Source of the DNA: RGIG5299 sp045588575
GTDB taxonomy: Bacteria > Bacillota > Clostridia > Oscillospirales > RGIG5299
Length of the DNA stretch: 64,000 nucleotides
Direction: 5' to 3'
NCBI GenBank assembly: GCA_045588575.1
Contig: JAZNEJ010000008.1
Span: forward strand, 248,001 to 312,000
Part shown: positions 49,331 through 60,000 of the stretch, in pieces
Layout: each line of letters begins with the position of its first letter
Position numbering within the stretch: the stretch's first letter is position 1
Made by a program: the position numbers and the translations under genes
Notes under the pieces: model-generated
Database searches by the model: none
Told to the model about the DNA's origin: nothing
The model's input: only the letters and a program-made list of their open reading frames with translations

Positions 49331-49364
49331 AAAAAAAGAGGCTTCCGAGGGAGGCCTCTTTTTT
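49331..49364 (+). terminator. Terminator of the ECF gene
   Basis: AGAGGCTTCC and GGAGGCCTCT pair with small mismatches and are followed by TTTTT. Confidence 0.85.
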
Positions 49365-49631
49365 GCGCAAAAAAACACTCTTAAAATATGTTTAACAACG
49401 TTTAACACCTTTAAAAACAGCAAAAAGATGCCAAAAAGGAAAATAAGGGAAAAAATAGAAATGCTAAAATTGTTTGAAATATCGAAATTTTTGTTGATAA
49501 TGCCGAAAGCAAAAACTTAAAATAGGTTAAAAGTTAATTAAAAAAATATTTAAAAAGTTAAACTTTTAACTTTAAAATGCCAAAAAAAGCCAAAAACCGC
49601 CAAAAAATAAAAAAACGGAAAGGTAAAACCG
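49365..49631. promoter_or_regulatory. AT-rich upstream region with repeated TTTAAC/GTTAAA motifs
   Basis: This 267-bp stretch holds no credible gene. It contains TTTAAC at 49391 and 49401, GTTAAA at 49526 and 49557, and TTTAAC at 49565. The last two form the inverted repeat AGTTAAACTTTTAACT (49556-49571). It lies upstream of the promoter for the sugar ABC cluster and may bind an activator or repressor. Confidence 0.35.
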
Positions 49632-49659
49632 TTGACAAATCCGATATTTATATTATAAT
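49632..49659 (+). promoter_or_regulatory. Promoter of the sugar ABC transporter cluster
   Basis: TTGACA, 16-nt spacer and TATAAT, about 58 nt before the first gene. No other promoter or terminator is evident until 62.2 kb. Confidence 0.85.
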
Positions 49660-49717
49660 TATAGTACTGAAATTCGCAATTTCAGAGCTATACTATTGTC
49701 AGAAAGGATTGGAGCAA

Positions 49718-52700
49718 ATGCAAATCAAGAAAAAGCTTGTTGGTTTCGTTTCGGTAATTTTAGCGCTTCTTATTGTTTTGCCGCTTGTGTTCGGAATGTT
49801 CGCAAGTGCAGCAGACGTAGAGCACTACGGCGCAAAAAACCCCTACACCGGTGAAATCGTAAACGAGCTTATGGACTATCCCTTCTATTCTATTTTGCGT
49901 AAAGAATACGAAGAAAAGGGATACACCGCACCTCAGGGCGATAAGGCGGCAAACACAATTATCGTTACCCCCGGTGAAATCAAAAACAGCAAAGGAGAAA
50001 CGGTAACTCTTACTCAGGCAGGAGAATCGGGCAACGTTAAGGACGCTTTTAAGTGGACCTACGATAACGCCGTTCTCACCTGGACCTTTGAAATCAAAGA
50101 GGCGGGACTTTATCAGTTCTCACTCGAGTATTTCCTTGAAAAAGATAAGGGTGCCGACCCCATAAGAAAACTCTTAATCGACGGTGAAAAGCGTTATTAC
50201 GAAGCTGATAACCATATGTTCTACCGTTATTTCGTTGATGAAAACGGAGCGGAAAGAGTTTTCAATACCGACGGAGACGAAATGCGTCCCCGCGCCAAAG
50301 AAATTGAAAAGTGGAGAGAATCTTATATCTCCGACTATTACGGCTTTGAGGCTATGCCTTTCGCATTCTATTTTGAAGCAGGCACTCACACCGTAACCAT
50401 GGAGTATTATTCGGGTGATATGTTCATCGGTGATTTCACCGTTGAACCCAAAGAAGAGCTTAAGAGCTACGAGCAGTATAAAAACGACATTACCGCAAAC
50501 GGCCTTAATTCTCAGCCCGAGCTTATTAATCCCATAATGATAGACGCCGAATTCCCTTATGAGAGAAACGGCAGCGCAATCAGAAGAGAAGCAGATTCCG
50601 ACCCTGAGTGCAATCCTTATCAGTGGGATAAAAAATGGCTTAACACAATAGGCGGTCAAACGTGGAGCAAGGCTCAAAAGGCTATTTCTTGGAGCTTTAA
50701 TGTTGAAAACGCCGGCGTTTACAAAATTGCGGTCAGAGAATTCAGCGCATATAACGATAACCTTTCTACTTACAGAAAGATAGAAATCGACGGCAAGGTT
50801 CCTTTTGCCGAGTTTGCGGAATATGAATTCCCCTACAACAAAGATAAAACTTGGGAAAACCACGCTCTTAATGTCGGCGGCGAAGAGGTTTACCTTTATC
50901 TTGAAGAGGGCGAGCACGTTATTACCATGACGGTTGTTATGGGTGAGCTTTCAGAGGTTATTCAGTCTATTTACTACGACCTTCAGCTCATGACGAGCTT
51001 CATGAACGACATTCGTGTTATAACCGGCGCAAAGCCCGACTATAACTACGACTACGGCTTCTACGACGGCGACGATAAGAGAGAATTTAAAAAGAGATTC
51101 CAAATAATGAGCGACAGTATGGCTTGGAAATACGATACCCTCGTTGAGCTTTCGTCAACCGGAGTCGTTCCTTCCATGGCAAACAGCTTTAAATTCCTCA
51201 AAACGTCGTTTGACGATGCAATAAAATATGAATATAAGATAGCAAAGCTTTACGACACCGACTTTTTAAGTGCTCAAACCAGCTTGTCTACCTACTATTC
51301 AACGTTGCAGGCTCAAAACCTTTTAATCGACGATTTCACAGTCTATAACGATAGCTACGAGCTTCCCAAGAGAGTTTCTACTTTCGGCCAGAAGTTCTCG
51401 GCATCCTTCAAAAACTTCTTCCTTTCATTCGTAAAGGATTACGACAGCATTAAGGGTGTTCAGGGCGCAGAGATTCCCGAAACCATATTAAATGTTTGGA
51501 TTGCAAGAGGTATCGACTGGGCTGAACTCTTCAAAGAGCTTGCAGATACCACCTTTACCCCCAACTCCGGCGTTGGCGTAAAGCTTTCAATTATGCCCGC
51601 AGGTCAGCTTTCGGCAGGTGCAACCAATGCTTTGATGCTTGCCATAGCATCGGGCAAAAACGTTCCCGACCTTTGTATAGGTGCAGACGTTAACTCTCCT
51701 GCAGAATTTGCGGTTAGAGATGCAACTTTGAGACTCGACGGATATGAAGACTACGAAGAAGTAAGCGAATGGTTCCTTGACGCAGCTATCAATCCTTTAA
51801 CATACAACGGCGGAGTTTACGCGCTCCCCGAAACAATGACTTTCAAAGCATTTTTCTATCGTACCGACATATTTGAGGAGCTTGGAATAACCAAAATCCC
51901 CGAATCACGTCAGGATATTTACGACCACGTATTGCCTGTTCTTTACAGAAAGAATATGACAATCGGTCTTGGAAGAGATGAGGTTACCTTCCTTCTCCAA
52001 TACGGCGCAAGCCTTTACAGCGAGGATTACCTCTATTCCGGCTTGGGAAGCCCCGAGGCTTACCTTGCAATGAAGGAACAGACCGACCTCTTTACACAGT
52101 ATGCAATCCCGATTCAGCAGGATGCATTCAACAGATTCAGAACGGGTGAAACTCCCTGCTTCATAGGCTCGTTTGAAAACTACGTTCAGCTTAAAGCAGC
52201 GGCGCCCGAACTTAACGGACGTTGGGCAATTGCTTTAATTCCCGGTCTTGAAAAAACCGATGAAAACGGCAACACCTACGTTGACAGAACTCACAGCGGT
52301 TCAATCACCACATCTTCCTATGCGATGAACGCAACACAGTATCCCGATGAGTGCTGGGAGCTTCTCAAATGGTGGATGTGTGAAGAAACCCAAACCGAAT
52401 ACGGCGTTTCAATTGAAGGCATCATCGGCGAAGTTGGCAGATGGAACTCCGCAAACTTGATTTCCTTCGATAAGATGAATTGGAGCGTTGAAGACTTAGC
52501 GATAATTCAGGAAACCAGAAATTACGTTTATGAATATCCCTACGTTTTGGGCGGCTACTTCACAGGCAGACACATCACAAACGCATGGACTAAGGTTGTT
52601 ATGAACAACGGAAATTTAAGAGATGCTCTTGAAGAAGCGGTTAGAGATATTAACCGTGAGCTTAAGATGAAGAACGAAGAATACGGCTTCGGATATCTCT

Positions 52701-52720
52701 ACGAAAAGGAGGGAGCATAA
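49718..52720 (+). CDS. Large extracellular solute-binding protein with N-terminal beta-sandwich domains
   Basis: Protein of 1000 aa. The signal segment is VSVILALLIVLPLVFGMFAS with likely cleavage after ASA. Two related beta-rich domains follow: WTFEIKEAGLYQFSLEYF to FEAGTHTVTMEYYSG, and WSFNVENAGVYKIAVREF to LEEGEHVITMTVVMG. They resemble carbohydrate-binding jelly rolls. After a helical linker, residues from about 610 carry a family 1 sugar-binding-protein fold (IPETILNVWIARG, NGGVYALPETMTFKAFFYR, ETPCFIGSFENYVQLK, SSYAMNATQYPDECWELL). Ordinary binding proteins are about 400 aa and lipid-anchored in Gram-positives. This one has no lipobox Cys. The start at 49718 follows TTGGAG and fits the signal peptide. 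The two permease genes follow immediately. Confidence 0.9.
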   Translation: MQIKKKLVGFVSVILALLIVLPLVFGMFASAADVEHYGAKNPYTGEIVNELMDYPFYSILRKEYEEKGYTAPQGDKAANTIIVTPGEIKNSKGETVTLTQAGESGNVKDAFKWTYDNAVLTWTFEIKEAGLYQFSLEYFLEKDKGADPIRKLLIDGEKRYYEADNHMFYRYFVDENGAERVFNTDGDEMRPRAKEIEKWRESYISDYYGFEAMPFAFYFEAGTHTVTMEYYSGDMFIGDFTVEPKEELKSYEQYKNDITANGLNSQPELINPIMIDAEFPYERNGSAIRREADSDPECNPYQWDKKWLNTIGGQTWSKAQKAISWSFNVENAGVYKIAVREFSAYNDNLSTYRKIEIDGKVPFAEFAEYEFPYNKDKTWENHALNVGGEEVYLYLEEGEHVITMTVVMGELSEVIQSIYYDLQLMTSFMNDIRVITGAKPDYNYDYGFYDGDDKREFKKRFQIMSDSMAWKYDTLVELSSTGVVPSMANSFKFLKTSFDDAIKYEYKIAKLYDTDFLSAQTSLSTYYSTLQAQNLLIDDFTVYNDSYELPKRVSTFGQKFSASFKNFFLSFVKDYDSIKGVQGAEIPETILNVWIARGIDWAELFKELADTTFTPNSGVGVKLSIMPAGQLSAGATNALMLAIASGKNVPDLCIGADVNSPAEFAVRDATLRLDGYEDYEEVSEWFLDAAINPLTYNGGVYALPETMTFKAFFYRTDIFEELGITKIPESRQDIYDHVLPVLYRKNMTIGLGRDEVTFLLQYGASLYSEDYLYSGLGSPEAYLAMKEQTDLFTQYAIPIQQDAFNRFRTGETPCFIGSFENYVQLKAAAPELNGRWAIALIPGLEKTDENGNTYVDRTHSGSITTSSYAMNATQYPDECWELLKWWMCEETQTEYGVSIEGIIGEVGRWNSANLISFDKMNWSVEDLAIIQETRNYVYEYPYVLGGYFTGRHITNAWTKVVMNNGNLRDALEEAVRDINRELKMKNEEYGFGYLYEKEGA

Positions 52721-52721
52721 G

Positions 52722-53660
52722 ATGGCAGCTAAAACTGCAACCTCACCGCTTGTAAAAGCTAAAAAGCAGAAAATAAGATACGGAAACAAGCTTGAGAAAA
52801 ACTGGGTTGGCTTGCTTTTCTTCCTTCCGTTCTTCCTTCTCTTCATTTGCTTTACAATTTTACCGGTTTTGGTTGCTATGGGCCTTTCATTTACCAATTA
52901 TAATATGATTCAAGACCCCACCTTCACCGGCATAACAAACTATAAGCTTCTTTTCTTGGATGACGATATTTTCATCCTCTCACTTAAAAACACATTCACT
53001 TTTGCAATTCTCACAGGCCCCACCGGTTATTTGCTTTCATTCATAAGTGCTTGGGTTATAAATAACCTTAAACTTAAAACCGGATTTGCGCTTGCATTCT
53101 ACATCCCTTCAATTACTTCGGGTGTTGCAATGTCTGCAATTTGGATGGTTTTCTTCTCAAACGATAAATACGGCTATTTCAACAATTTCTTAATGAATAT
53201 CGGCTTGGTTTCGGAGCCTATTGCGTGGCTTGCAAACCCCGAATACATTATGACCGTTATAGTAATCATTCAAATTTGGATGAGTATGGGCGGCGGCTTC
53301 CTCGTATTCTTGGCAGGTATTCAAAACCTTAATAAAGAGCTTTTGGAATCGGGTAAAATCGACGGTATTAAAACCAAATTCCAAGAACTTCAATACATTA
53401 TATTACCTTCAATGAAGCCCCAGCTTCTTTACGGCGCAATCACCTCGGTAACCGGCGCATTGGCAGTTTTCGATATCGCGGTTGCCGTTGCGGGCTTCCC
53501 CTCGCCGAACTATGCGGCGCACACAATAGTTGCTCATCTTTACGACTACGCTTTCGTAAGATTCCAGATGGGTTATGCATCTGCAATAGCAATGGTTCTC
53601 TTCTTGATGACCTTCGTAATCGGTAAAATCATCATGAGAGTTCTCCGCAGCAACGATTAA
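52722..53660 (+). CDS. Sugar ABC transporter permease (MalF/LacF type)
   Basis: Membrane protein of 312 aa with six predicted helices. A basic N-terminal tail leads to the first helix VGLLFFLPFFLLFICF. The EAA-type coupling loop is ELLESGKIDGIKTKFQELQYIILPSM, split as ELLESGKIDG and QYIILPSMKP; the usual EAA sequence is degenerate. It starts 1 nt after the binding-protein stop with a GGAGG site inside that gene's end. It should pair with the next permease as a heterodimer. Confidence 0.92.
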   Translation: MAAKTATSPLVKAKKQKIRYGNKLEKNWVGLLFFLPFFLLFICFTILPVLVAMGLSFTNYNMIQDPTFTGITNYKLLFLDDDIFILSLKNTFTFAILTGPTGYLLSFISAWVINNLKLKTGFALAFYIPSITSGVAMSAIWMVFFSNDKYGYFNNFLMNIGLVSEPIAWLANPEYIMTVIVIIQIWMSMGGGFLVFLAGIQNLNKELLESGKIDGIKTKFQELQYIILPSMKPQLLYGAITSVTGALAVFDIAVAVAGFPSPNYAAHTIVAHLYDYAFVRFQMGYASAIAMVLFLMTFVIGKIIMRVLRSND

Positions 53661-53676
53661 GGAAGGAGGAGAAAAG

Positions 53677-54612
53677 ATGAACTATGAATCAACAAAAGTA
53701 ATCGTAAAGGTTCCTTTTAAGAAAAAAGTAACCGAAAAGCTTAAAGATATCAGAAGAGGTTTCCACCACATCACAACCGGCTGGGTTCTTCTCTACATAT
53801 TTATGCTTGCTCTCTCTCTTTTCTGCTTGCTCCCTATCGTATATATGATATCGAGCTCCTTAAAGCCTTACGACGAACTTTTCTACTTCCCTCCGAGATT
53901 CTTCGCGGAGAAGCCCACGTTAGATAACTTTACAAACCTTTTCGCATCGCTTTCAAACTCAACCGTTCCCTTCACGAGATATCTCTTTAACAGTATCGTT
54001 TTAACGGTTGGAACCGTTGCGGGAACCTGTATGGTTTGCTCAATGGGTGCTTACGGTCTTTCTAAATTTAAGATTCCCGGAAGAGACCTTATCTTTAACA
54101 TTATAATAGCAACCTTAATGTTCTCGGCTTACGTTACCAGAATTCCCTCATTCTTGGTTATTTCGAATATGGGACTTTTAGACTCCTATTGGGGTATTAT
54201 CATAACCTCGGTTGGCGCATCGGGTAACTTCTTCCTTATGAAGCAGTTTATCGACCAGTTCCCCTACGAGCTTATGGAAGCTGCGAGAATAGACGGTGCA
54301 GGTGAAATGAGAATTTTCTTAAAGATAGTAATGCCCGCTCAAAAGCCGGCGTTATCGGCTCTTATAGTTTTCTCCTTCGTTTCCTCTTGGAACGACTATT
54401 TCACTCCCCTCATATTCCTCACCAGCCAGTCGATGAGAACGCTTCCCTTGGCGCTTCAGAGCTTGGCGGGCGGTGCAGGCGCAGCATCTCTTGCAACGGC
54501 AGGCATTATGTCGGCGGCAAGCTTGCTCATGACCTTGCCCGTTGTTGTAATCTTCGTATTTATGCAGCGTAAGGTTATTGAAACCATGACCTATGCGGGC
54601 ATTAAGGGTTAA
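53677..54612 (+). CDS. Sugar ABC transporter permease (MalG/LacG type)
   Basis: Membrane protein of 311 aa with six helices. SLFCLLPIVYMISSSLKP begins the family core. The EAA loop is clear: YELMEAARIDGAGEMRIFLK followed by IVMPAQKPAL, which contacts the ATPase. The C-terminus QRKVIETMTYAGIKG is typical. AAGGAGGAG precedes the ATG. It forms the partner of the preceding permease. No ATPase gene is nearby; a shared MsmX-type ATPase elsewhere is the likely energiser. Confidence 0.94.
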   Translation: MNYESTKVIVKVPFKKKVTEKLKDIRRGFHHITTGWVLLYIFMLALSLFCLLPIVYMISSSLKPYDELFYFPPRFFAEKPTLDNFTNLFASLSNSTVPFTRYLFNSIVLTVGTVAGTCMVCSMGAYGLSKFKIPGRDLIFNIIIATLMFSAYVTRIPSFLVISNMGLLDSYWGIIITSVGASGNFFLMKQFIDQFPYELMEAARIDGAGEMRIFLKIVMPAQKPALSALIVFSFVSSWNDYFTPLIFLTSQSMRTLPLALQSLAGGAGAASLATAGIMSAASLLMTLPVVVIFVFMQRKVIETMTYAGIKG

Positions 54613-54624
54613 GGAGGACTGAAA

Positions 54625-57042
54625 ATGAAAATTTCAAAGAAAATAATCAGCGTTCTCCTTGCCGTAATCGTGCTCGTTTCGGCTTTTGCGGTTTTTGCAA
54701 ACGCAGAATCCGGCGACTACGTAACCAGAGGTGTTTCGGGCAGAACCCCCATCCCCACAACCTATAAGGTTGAAAACGTTATAATGGAAATCGAAGCCAA
54801 GCAGGAATTCACCTATTGGCGCGAAACCGGCAAAACGATAACGGTAACCGATGAAGAAGGTTACACCTATCAAACCAAAGAGTATGAAGAGGTTAAGGTT
54901 GATATCGGCGACATGATAGAAATGACCGCTCCCGAAGACCTTTTCATCGACTCGAACGACGTTATGTACGTTGCCGACACCAAAAACAGCAGAGTACTTA
55001 AATTTAACAGCGACCTTGAGCTTTTGGGCATTTGGTCGGGCTTCTTCGGTGAAGTAACCAAAACCGCCGAAAAAGTTGAAACCTATACCGAAATCGTAAA
55101 CGGCGTTGAGGTTCAGAAAGAACGCAAGGTAACCAAAGAAATAACCGTTAGCGAATTTTCGGGCTTTAAAGGTCCCAGAGGCGTTTTCGTTGCCGACTTC
55201 GAGGATTTCAATATCTACGTAGCCGACACCGAAAACAAAAGAATAATCTGCTTAGCTCAAAACGGCGGCTTGGTAAGAAACTACGGTGTTCCCACCTCAG
55301 ACCTTATTACCGACAGCGAAATAAGCAACAACTATTCTCCCGCTAAAATAATAAAAACCAAAACAGGCTATCTTTACGTTGTTGTTAAAGAGTCGGTTAT
55401 GACCTTAGACGATAATAACGTTTTCCAAGGCTATTACGGTCAGGCATCCGTTGCTTTCGACGTTAAGCTTTCGCTTTACAGAGCCTTCGGATTAGAGGCC
55501 TACATTGAAAATACCGCAAAAACCTATGCAAGCTTCTATTTGAATATCACCCTCGGAAGCGATAACCTCGTTTACGCCGTAACACAAGATACTTTAACCG
55601 GCGAAATTAAGAAGTTAAACGCCGTTGGTGAAAACATTTACAGAAATTACGGCGGCGGCGGTGGCGGCGGCGGAAGCATTTACGACCAGCTCGTTGCAAG
55701 CTTCTTCTCCAATTCCACCAACCCCTTGGCGTTACTCTTTGCAAAAACCAGCCTTTTGGGTGAATCCTTCTGGTTCGGCGAAAGAATAGACGATAAGGGT
55801 ATGTACCGTTTCCCCATCTTCGCAGACGTTTGCGTTGATTCCACCGGCATTCTCACCGTTTTGGAAAGAAACACCGGTAAGCTTTATCAGTACGACCAGG
55901 AAGGCAACTGCCTCACCGTTTTCGGCGGATTAAACGAGGTTAAAGGCACCTTCGAAAATCCCGAATCAATCGCGGTTGACTCTGTTGGTAACATATACGT
56001 TCTCGATAAAAGCTTAAACTCCATTCAAATATTCAAGCCCACCGTATTCATAAAGAAGGTACACGAAGCGGTTAACCTCTACGGCGCAGGTGAATACGAC
56101 GCAGCTTCAAAAACGTGGAAAGAGGTTTTACAAATGACCTCCACCTACGATATGGCTCACGTCGGCCTTGCAAAAACCGAGTTTAAAGAGGGTAAATACG
56201 AAAGCGCAATGAACCTCTATTACCTCGCTCAAGACAGAGCAGGCTATTCTCAGGCGTTTTCCGAATGGAGACGAGTAATCTTCAGAGAATATTTTGCAGT
56301 TATAGTTATTGCAATAGTAATAATTTTCGTAGCGGTTTACTGGTTGGTAACCGCAATGTCGAAAACGGCAGACAAAGCTCTTTCGTTCTCATCTGAAGAG
56401 GGAAGAGAAAAATGGTCGCCGAAGAAGAACCTGCAAATATTTATAGGCACCATAATTTCGCCCTTTAAGCTGTTTGACAGAATTAAAGGCTCCGAAAAGA
56501 AGCTTATGTGGTGGCCGCCCATCGTGGTATTCGCCTTGGTTGTTATAACCAGACTTTGCTACATTTTCCTCGTTCACTATCCGCTTGCGGATATGGAGCC
56601 CAGAAATGCAAACATCATTCTCGAAATAGGAAAAATGCTCTTGCCTCCGCTCACTTGGTCGCTTGCAAGCATAGCAATCACTTCTATTTGGGACGGCGAA
56701 TCCAAATTCAAAGAAATTTTCTACGCAACCGCCATGGCTCAGGTACCTTATATATTAATGACGTGGATATTAATTCCGTTAAGCCATGCGCTTTGCCAGA
56801 CTGAGTTTGATATCTTCAGCTCTCTCATTCAGATTGCATCTGTTTGGGTGCTCTTCCTCACCATAGGCTCGTTGAAGACATTAAACGATTACAGCGTTGG
56901 CAAAACAATAAAAGTCGGCATAGTTATCGGCTTGGCAATGCTCTTAATTTGGGGTATATGCATCTTGGCAATCACCTTAATCGGTCAGGTGCTTAACTTC
57001 GCAGAGAGCATAATGCTTGAAATAAGAATGATATTACTGTAA
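54625..57042 (+). CDS. NHL-repeat protein fused to a YIP1-like membrane domain
   Basis: Protein of 805 aa. A signal peptide (IISVLLAVIVLVSAFAVFA) leads to an extracellular beta-propeller of NHL repeats (EDLFIDSNDVMYVADTKNSR, GPRGVFVADF with YVADTENKR, and ESIAVDSVGNIYVLDKSLNS). An eight-glycine run lies near residues 343-350. A TPR-like helical stretch (GEYDAASKTWKEVL) follows. A membrane helix near 560 then leads to a cytoplasmic stretch and a multi-helix YIP1-like domain (FKLFDRIKG, then WWPPIVVFALVVITRLCYIF). I know no function for this combination. It lies between the two permease pairs, so it may be a scaffold or sensor of the uptake system. Confidence 0.82.
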   Translation: MKISKKIISVLLAVIVLVSAFAVFANAESGDYVTRGVSGRTPIPTTYKVENVIMEIEAKQEFTYWRETGKTITVTDEEGYTYQTKEYEEVKVDIGDMIEMTAPEDLFIDSNDVMYVADTKNSRVLKFNSDLELLGIWSGFFGEVTKTAEKVETYTEIVNGVEVQKERKVTKEITVSEFSGFKGPRGVFVADFEDFNIYVADTENKRIICLAQNGGLVRNYGVPTSDLITDSEISNNYSPAKIIKTKTGYLYVVVKESVMTLDDNNVFQGYYGQASVAFDVKLSLYRAFGLEAYIENTAKTYASFYLNITLGSDNLVYAVTQDTLTGEIKKLNAVGENIYRNYGGGGGGGGSIYDQLVASFFSNSTNPLALLFAKTSLLGESFWFGERIDDKGMYRFPIFADVCVDSTGILTVLERNTGKLYQYDQEGNCLTVFGGLNEVKGTFENPESIAVDSVGNIYVLDKSLNSIQIFKPTVFIKKVHEAVNLYGAGEYDAASKTWKEVLQMTSTYDMAHVGLAKTEFKEGKYESAMNLYYLAQDRAGYSQAFSEWRRVIFREYFAVIVIAIVIIFVAVYWLVTAMSKTADKALSFSSEEGREKWSPKKNLQIFIGTIISPFKLFDRIKGSEKKLMWWPPIVVFALVVITRLCYIFLVHYPLADMEPRNANIILEIGKMLLPPLTWSLASIAITSIWDGESKFKEIFYATAMAQVPYILMTWILIPLSHALCQTEFDIFSSLIQIASVWVLFLTIGSLKTLNDYSVGKTIKVGIVIGLAMLLIWGICILAITLIGQVLNFAESIMLEIRMILL

Positions 57043-57058
57043 AAGGAGGCAATGAGAA

Positions 57059-60000
57059 ATGAAAACTAAAAGAATAATAGCAGCATTATTGGCAGTTATC
57101 TTGGTTCTTCCCTTATTTTCCTTTGCCGCCTTTGCAGATACCAAGGTAAATTCGGTTAAATACGATAATTTGCCTTTAAAAAGTCTTGCGGAAATGGAAA
57201 TAGATTTCACTAAGCCCGTAGCTTCAAGTGGAAATTTAGACCTTTTCTTTATAAGATACAGCAAATGCGCTGAGGAAACAATTACAACAACCGGTAAGGT
57301 TGTAGTAGACGCTTTAACCGGCATGAAGGATGCGGTTTTTGCAGAAGAAATTGCAGAACTTCGTCCCTCGGGCTTGTTCGTAGGTGAGTTTATAACTCCC
57401 GTTAACGGCGCAATTCCCGATTTAAGCCAAAAAGGACTTACTGCCGGAAGCATTCTCACCGAAATCGACGGTCAGGCGATAAACTCGGTTGAGGACTACG
57501 TTAACATAATGAACAGCAAAGACGTTGGCGAAGAAATAGAAGCAACCTACGTTAGACTTTCAAGCTCCAAAAAGAAGAGCGCGGTTCACACCATTAAAGA
57601 CGGCGCATTAAACGCCGAAAAAGCGCTCTTTATGATAGATTTCCTTAAAAATAATCTTAAAGATTCCGAGCTCGGCATTTATCTCGGCGAATATCAAACC
57701 CCCGCAGGAATGACCGACAGCGAATTCAAAAAGCTTATGGAAATCGACAAAAAATCGCTCGCAACAAAATACACCTACACCATCGAGCTTAAAAAAGGTA
57801 AAGGCGCCGCATTGCCCACAGATATTGAGAAAAAGTGGACCGGCACCGTTACCGAAAATATGACTGTTGCTGAATTCGCAGCATTCGCAGATGAATTTAA
57901 AGCAAAATACGACTATTATACCGGCTTGAGAAAATCGGGCAATGAAGTAACCGTAAGATTTGAATATTTATATCAAACCTTTGAAGAAAAAACCGTTAAC
58001 TTCACCACCGGTCTTGTTTGCGATGCGCTTTTCGTTTTAGATAAGCAAAATCCCGAAAAGCCGTTCCTTTGGAGAGCAACCGTTGACGAAACCGAATACG
58101 ACATCATAAATTCGGGCACCGTTAAAAGATGGAACGACCTTATGAGGTCTTTAATAGTTGTTTATGCCGACCAGCTCCGTTCCGACGTTGCAACCGGAAG
58201 TAAGGTTACATACGCCTCCGGCGACGTTTCCGCTTGCAAAACAAGCTACAGAATTGAAAACGGCAAAATAATCTACACCGCAGACTTCTCTGCAATTAAG
58301 GTTTTTGTTGAAGCTGAATTCGGTCTTAAAGACGGAAGCTTCTATGCAAAAATTCTTAACGAAAGCATAAAAGAAGAAGGCACGGGCGAAAGCGCAAGAA
58401 GAATAACCGATATTTCAATTCTTCCTTTCTTCGGCGCAACCAACAGCTCAAAAGACGGCTACATTATAGTTCCCGACGGCTCGGGTATGATGATTAACTT
58501 TGCTGCTAACGTAAACAGCATTTATGCAAAGGAATACGTATTCTCGGTTGGCGGCTCCGACGTTTTAGATATCGATAAGTTCTTAAAGAACGAAAACATT
58601 CTCGAAAACGTTAATCTTCCGGTATTCGGAATTGCAAACGAAACTGCAAACGTAGGCTTCGTTGCATATTCTAAAACCGCAAACGCAGAGGCATCGGTTA
58701 TTGCGGCTCCCGCAGGCTTTGCGGTTGACCTTTACCGCGCATCTCTCCGTTTCCGTTACCGCTATTCAACCGATATTATCGGAACCAATATTGCGGTTGG
58801 CGAGGGTAACACCATTGCATCAAGCGCAAGTAAGAAAGTAGTTGGTAAGAAATACAGTGAAGAAAGAATTACCAATGAATCGCATGAAGTAATCTACACC
58901 TTCCTTTCGGGTGAAAACGCCAATTACAGCGGAATGGCAAATGCATACAGAGATTACCTCGTTAAAAACGGCGACCTTAAAGATAACGTAGCAAACGAAG
59001 AAAAGCTTCCCATAGTTATTGATTTCTTTATGGCAACCAGAGAAAGCCAGATTATTTTCACAAAAATAGTTAAAATGACTTCCTTTGAAGACGCCAAAGA
59101 AATTGCTGAGGACCTTAAAGCAAACGGCGTAGCAAATATGATTACCAAGTTTGTCGGAAGCGAGCAGGGCGGCTACGGAAATTATCCGAAAATATGGCCT
59201 CTTGAAGGCGCGCTCGGCGGCGAAGGCGGAGCAAAAGCTTTTGCCGAGTTTGCAAAAGCAAACGGAATTAAATCGCTTTTGGAAATTGAAACCATAAAAG
59301 CTAACAGCGACGTTGGCGGGTTCTCCACCAAAAACGATATAGTAAGCTTCGGTAACTCCATTGCGGTTTCCAACTCAATGCAGAATATCTACTATTTGAA
59401 CGCTCCCGCTGTTCAGAAAAAGATGCAAGACTTTATGGGTAAGGTAAAAGGCATAGGCTTCAGCGGAGTTTCAATCAACACCATAGGTAATATAATTTAC
59501 CAGAACTATAAAGGTAAAGAAATGCTCCAAAACAGACAAGATACCTTAAACACTTGGGATTCTGTAATGAATAATATAGCTCAGAATAATGAGTTCGTAT
59601 CGGCAGAAGGCGCATCGCTTTACACCATTAAGTATTCTAATCTTTTAACCGAAATTCCCACAAAATCATCGGAATATCACATAAGCTATAAGTCGGTTCC
59701 CTTTGTTCAGATGATTTTACACGGCTACGTAAACTACACCGATGAGCCCATTAACCTCTTCTACGACCAAAACGTTCAGAAGTTAAAGCTCGTTGAATAC
59801 GGCTGCTTACCTTATTATAAAATAACCAAGGAAGCAACCGAAAACTTAAAGCTTTCGGAATACAATCTCCTCTTCTCCTCCGAATATTCGCAGTGGAAAG
59901 ACGATATAATCAATTTCTACGCAAAATGCAGCGAGAAGCTTAACGACGTTTGGAACGTTCCCATGGTATATCACGAAAGCGATGACAATATCGCAACGGT

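Noticed and set aside
49577..49717. N-terminal extension of the solute-binding protein
   Set aside because: The 47 extra codons span the promoter (-35 and -10) and lack a ribosome site; the signal peptide begins at 49718.
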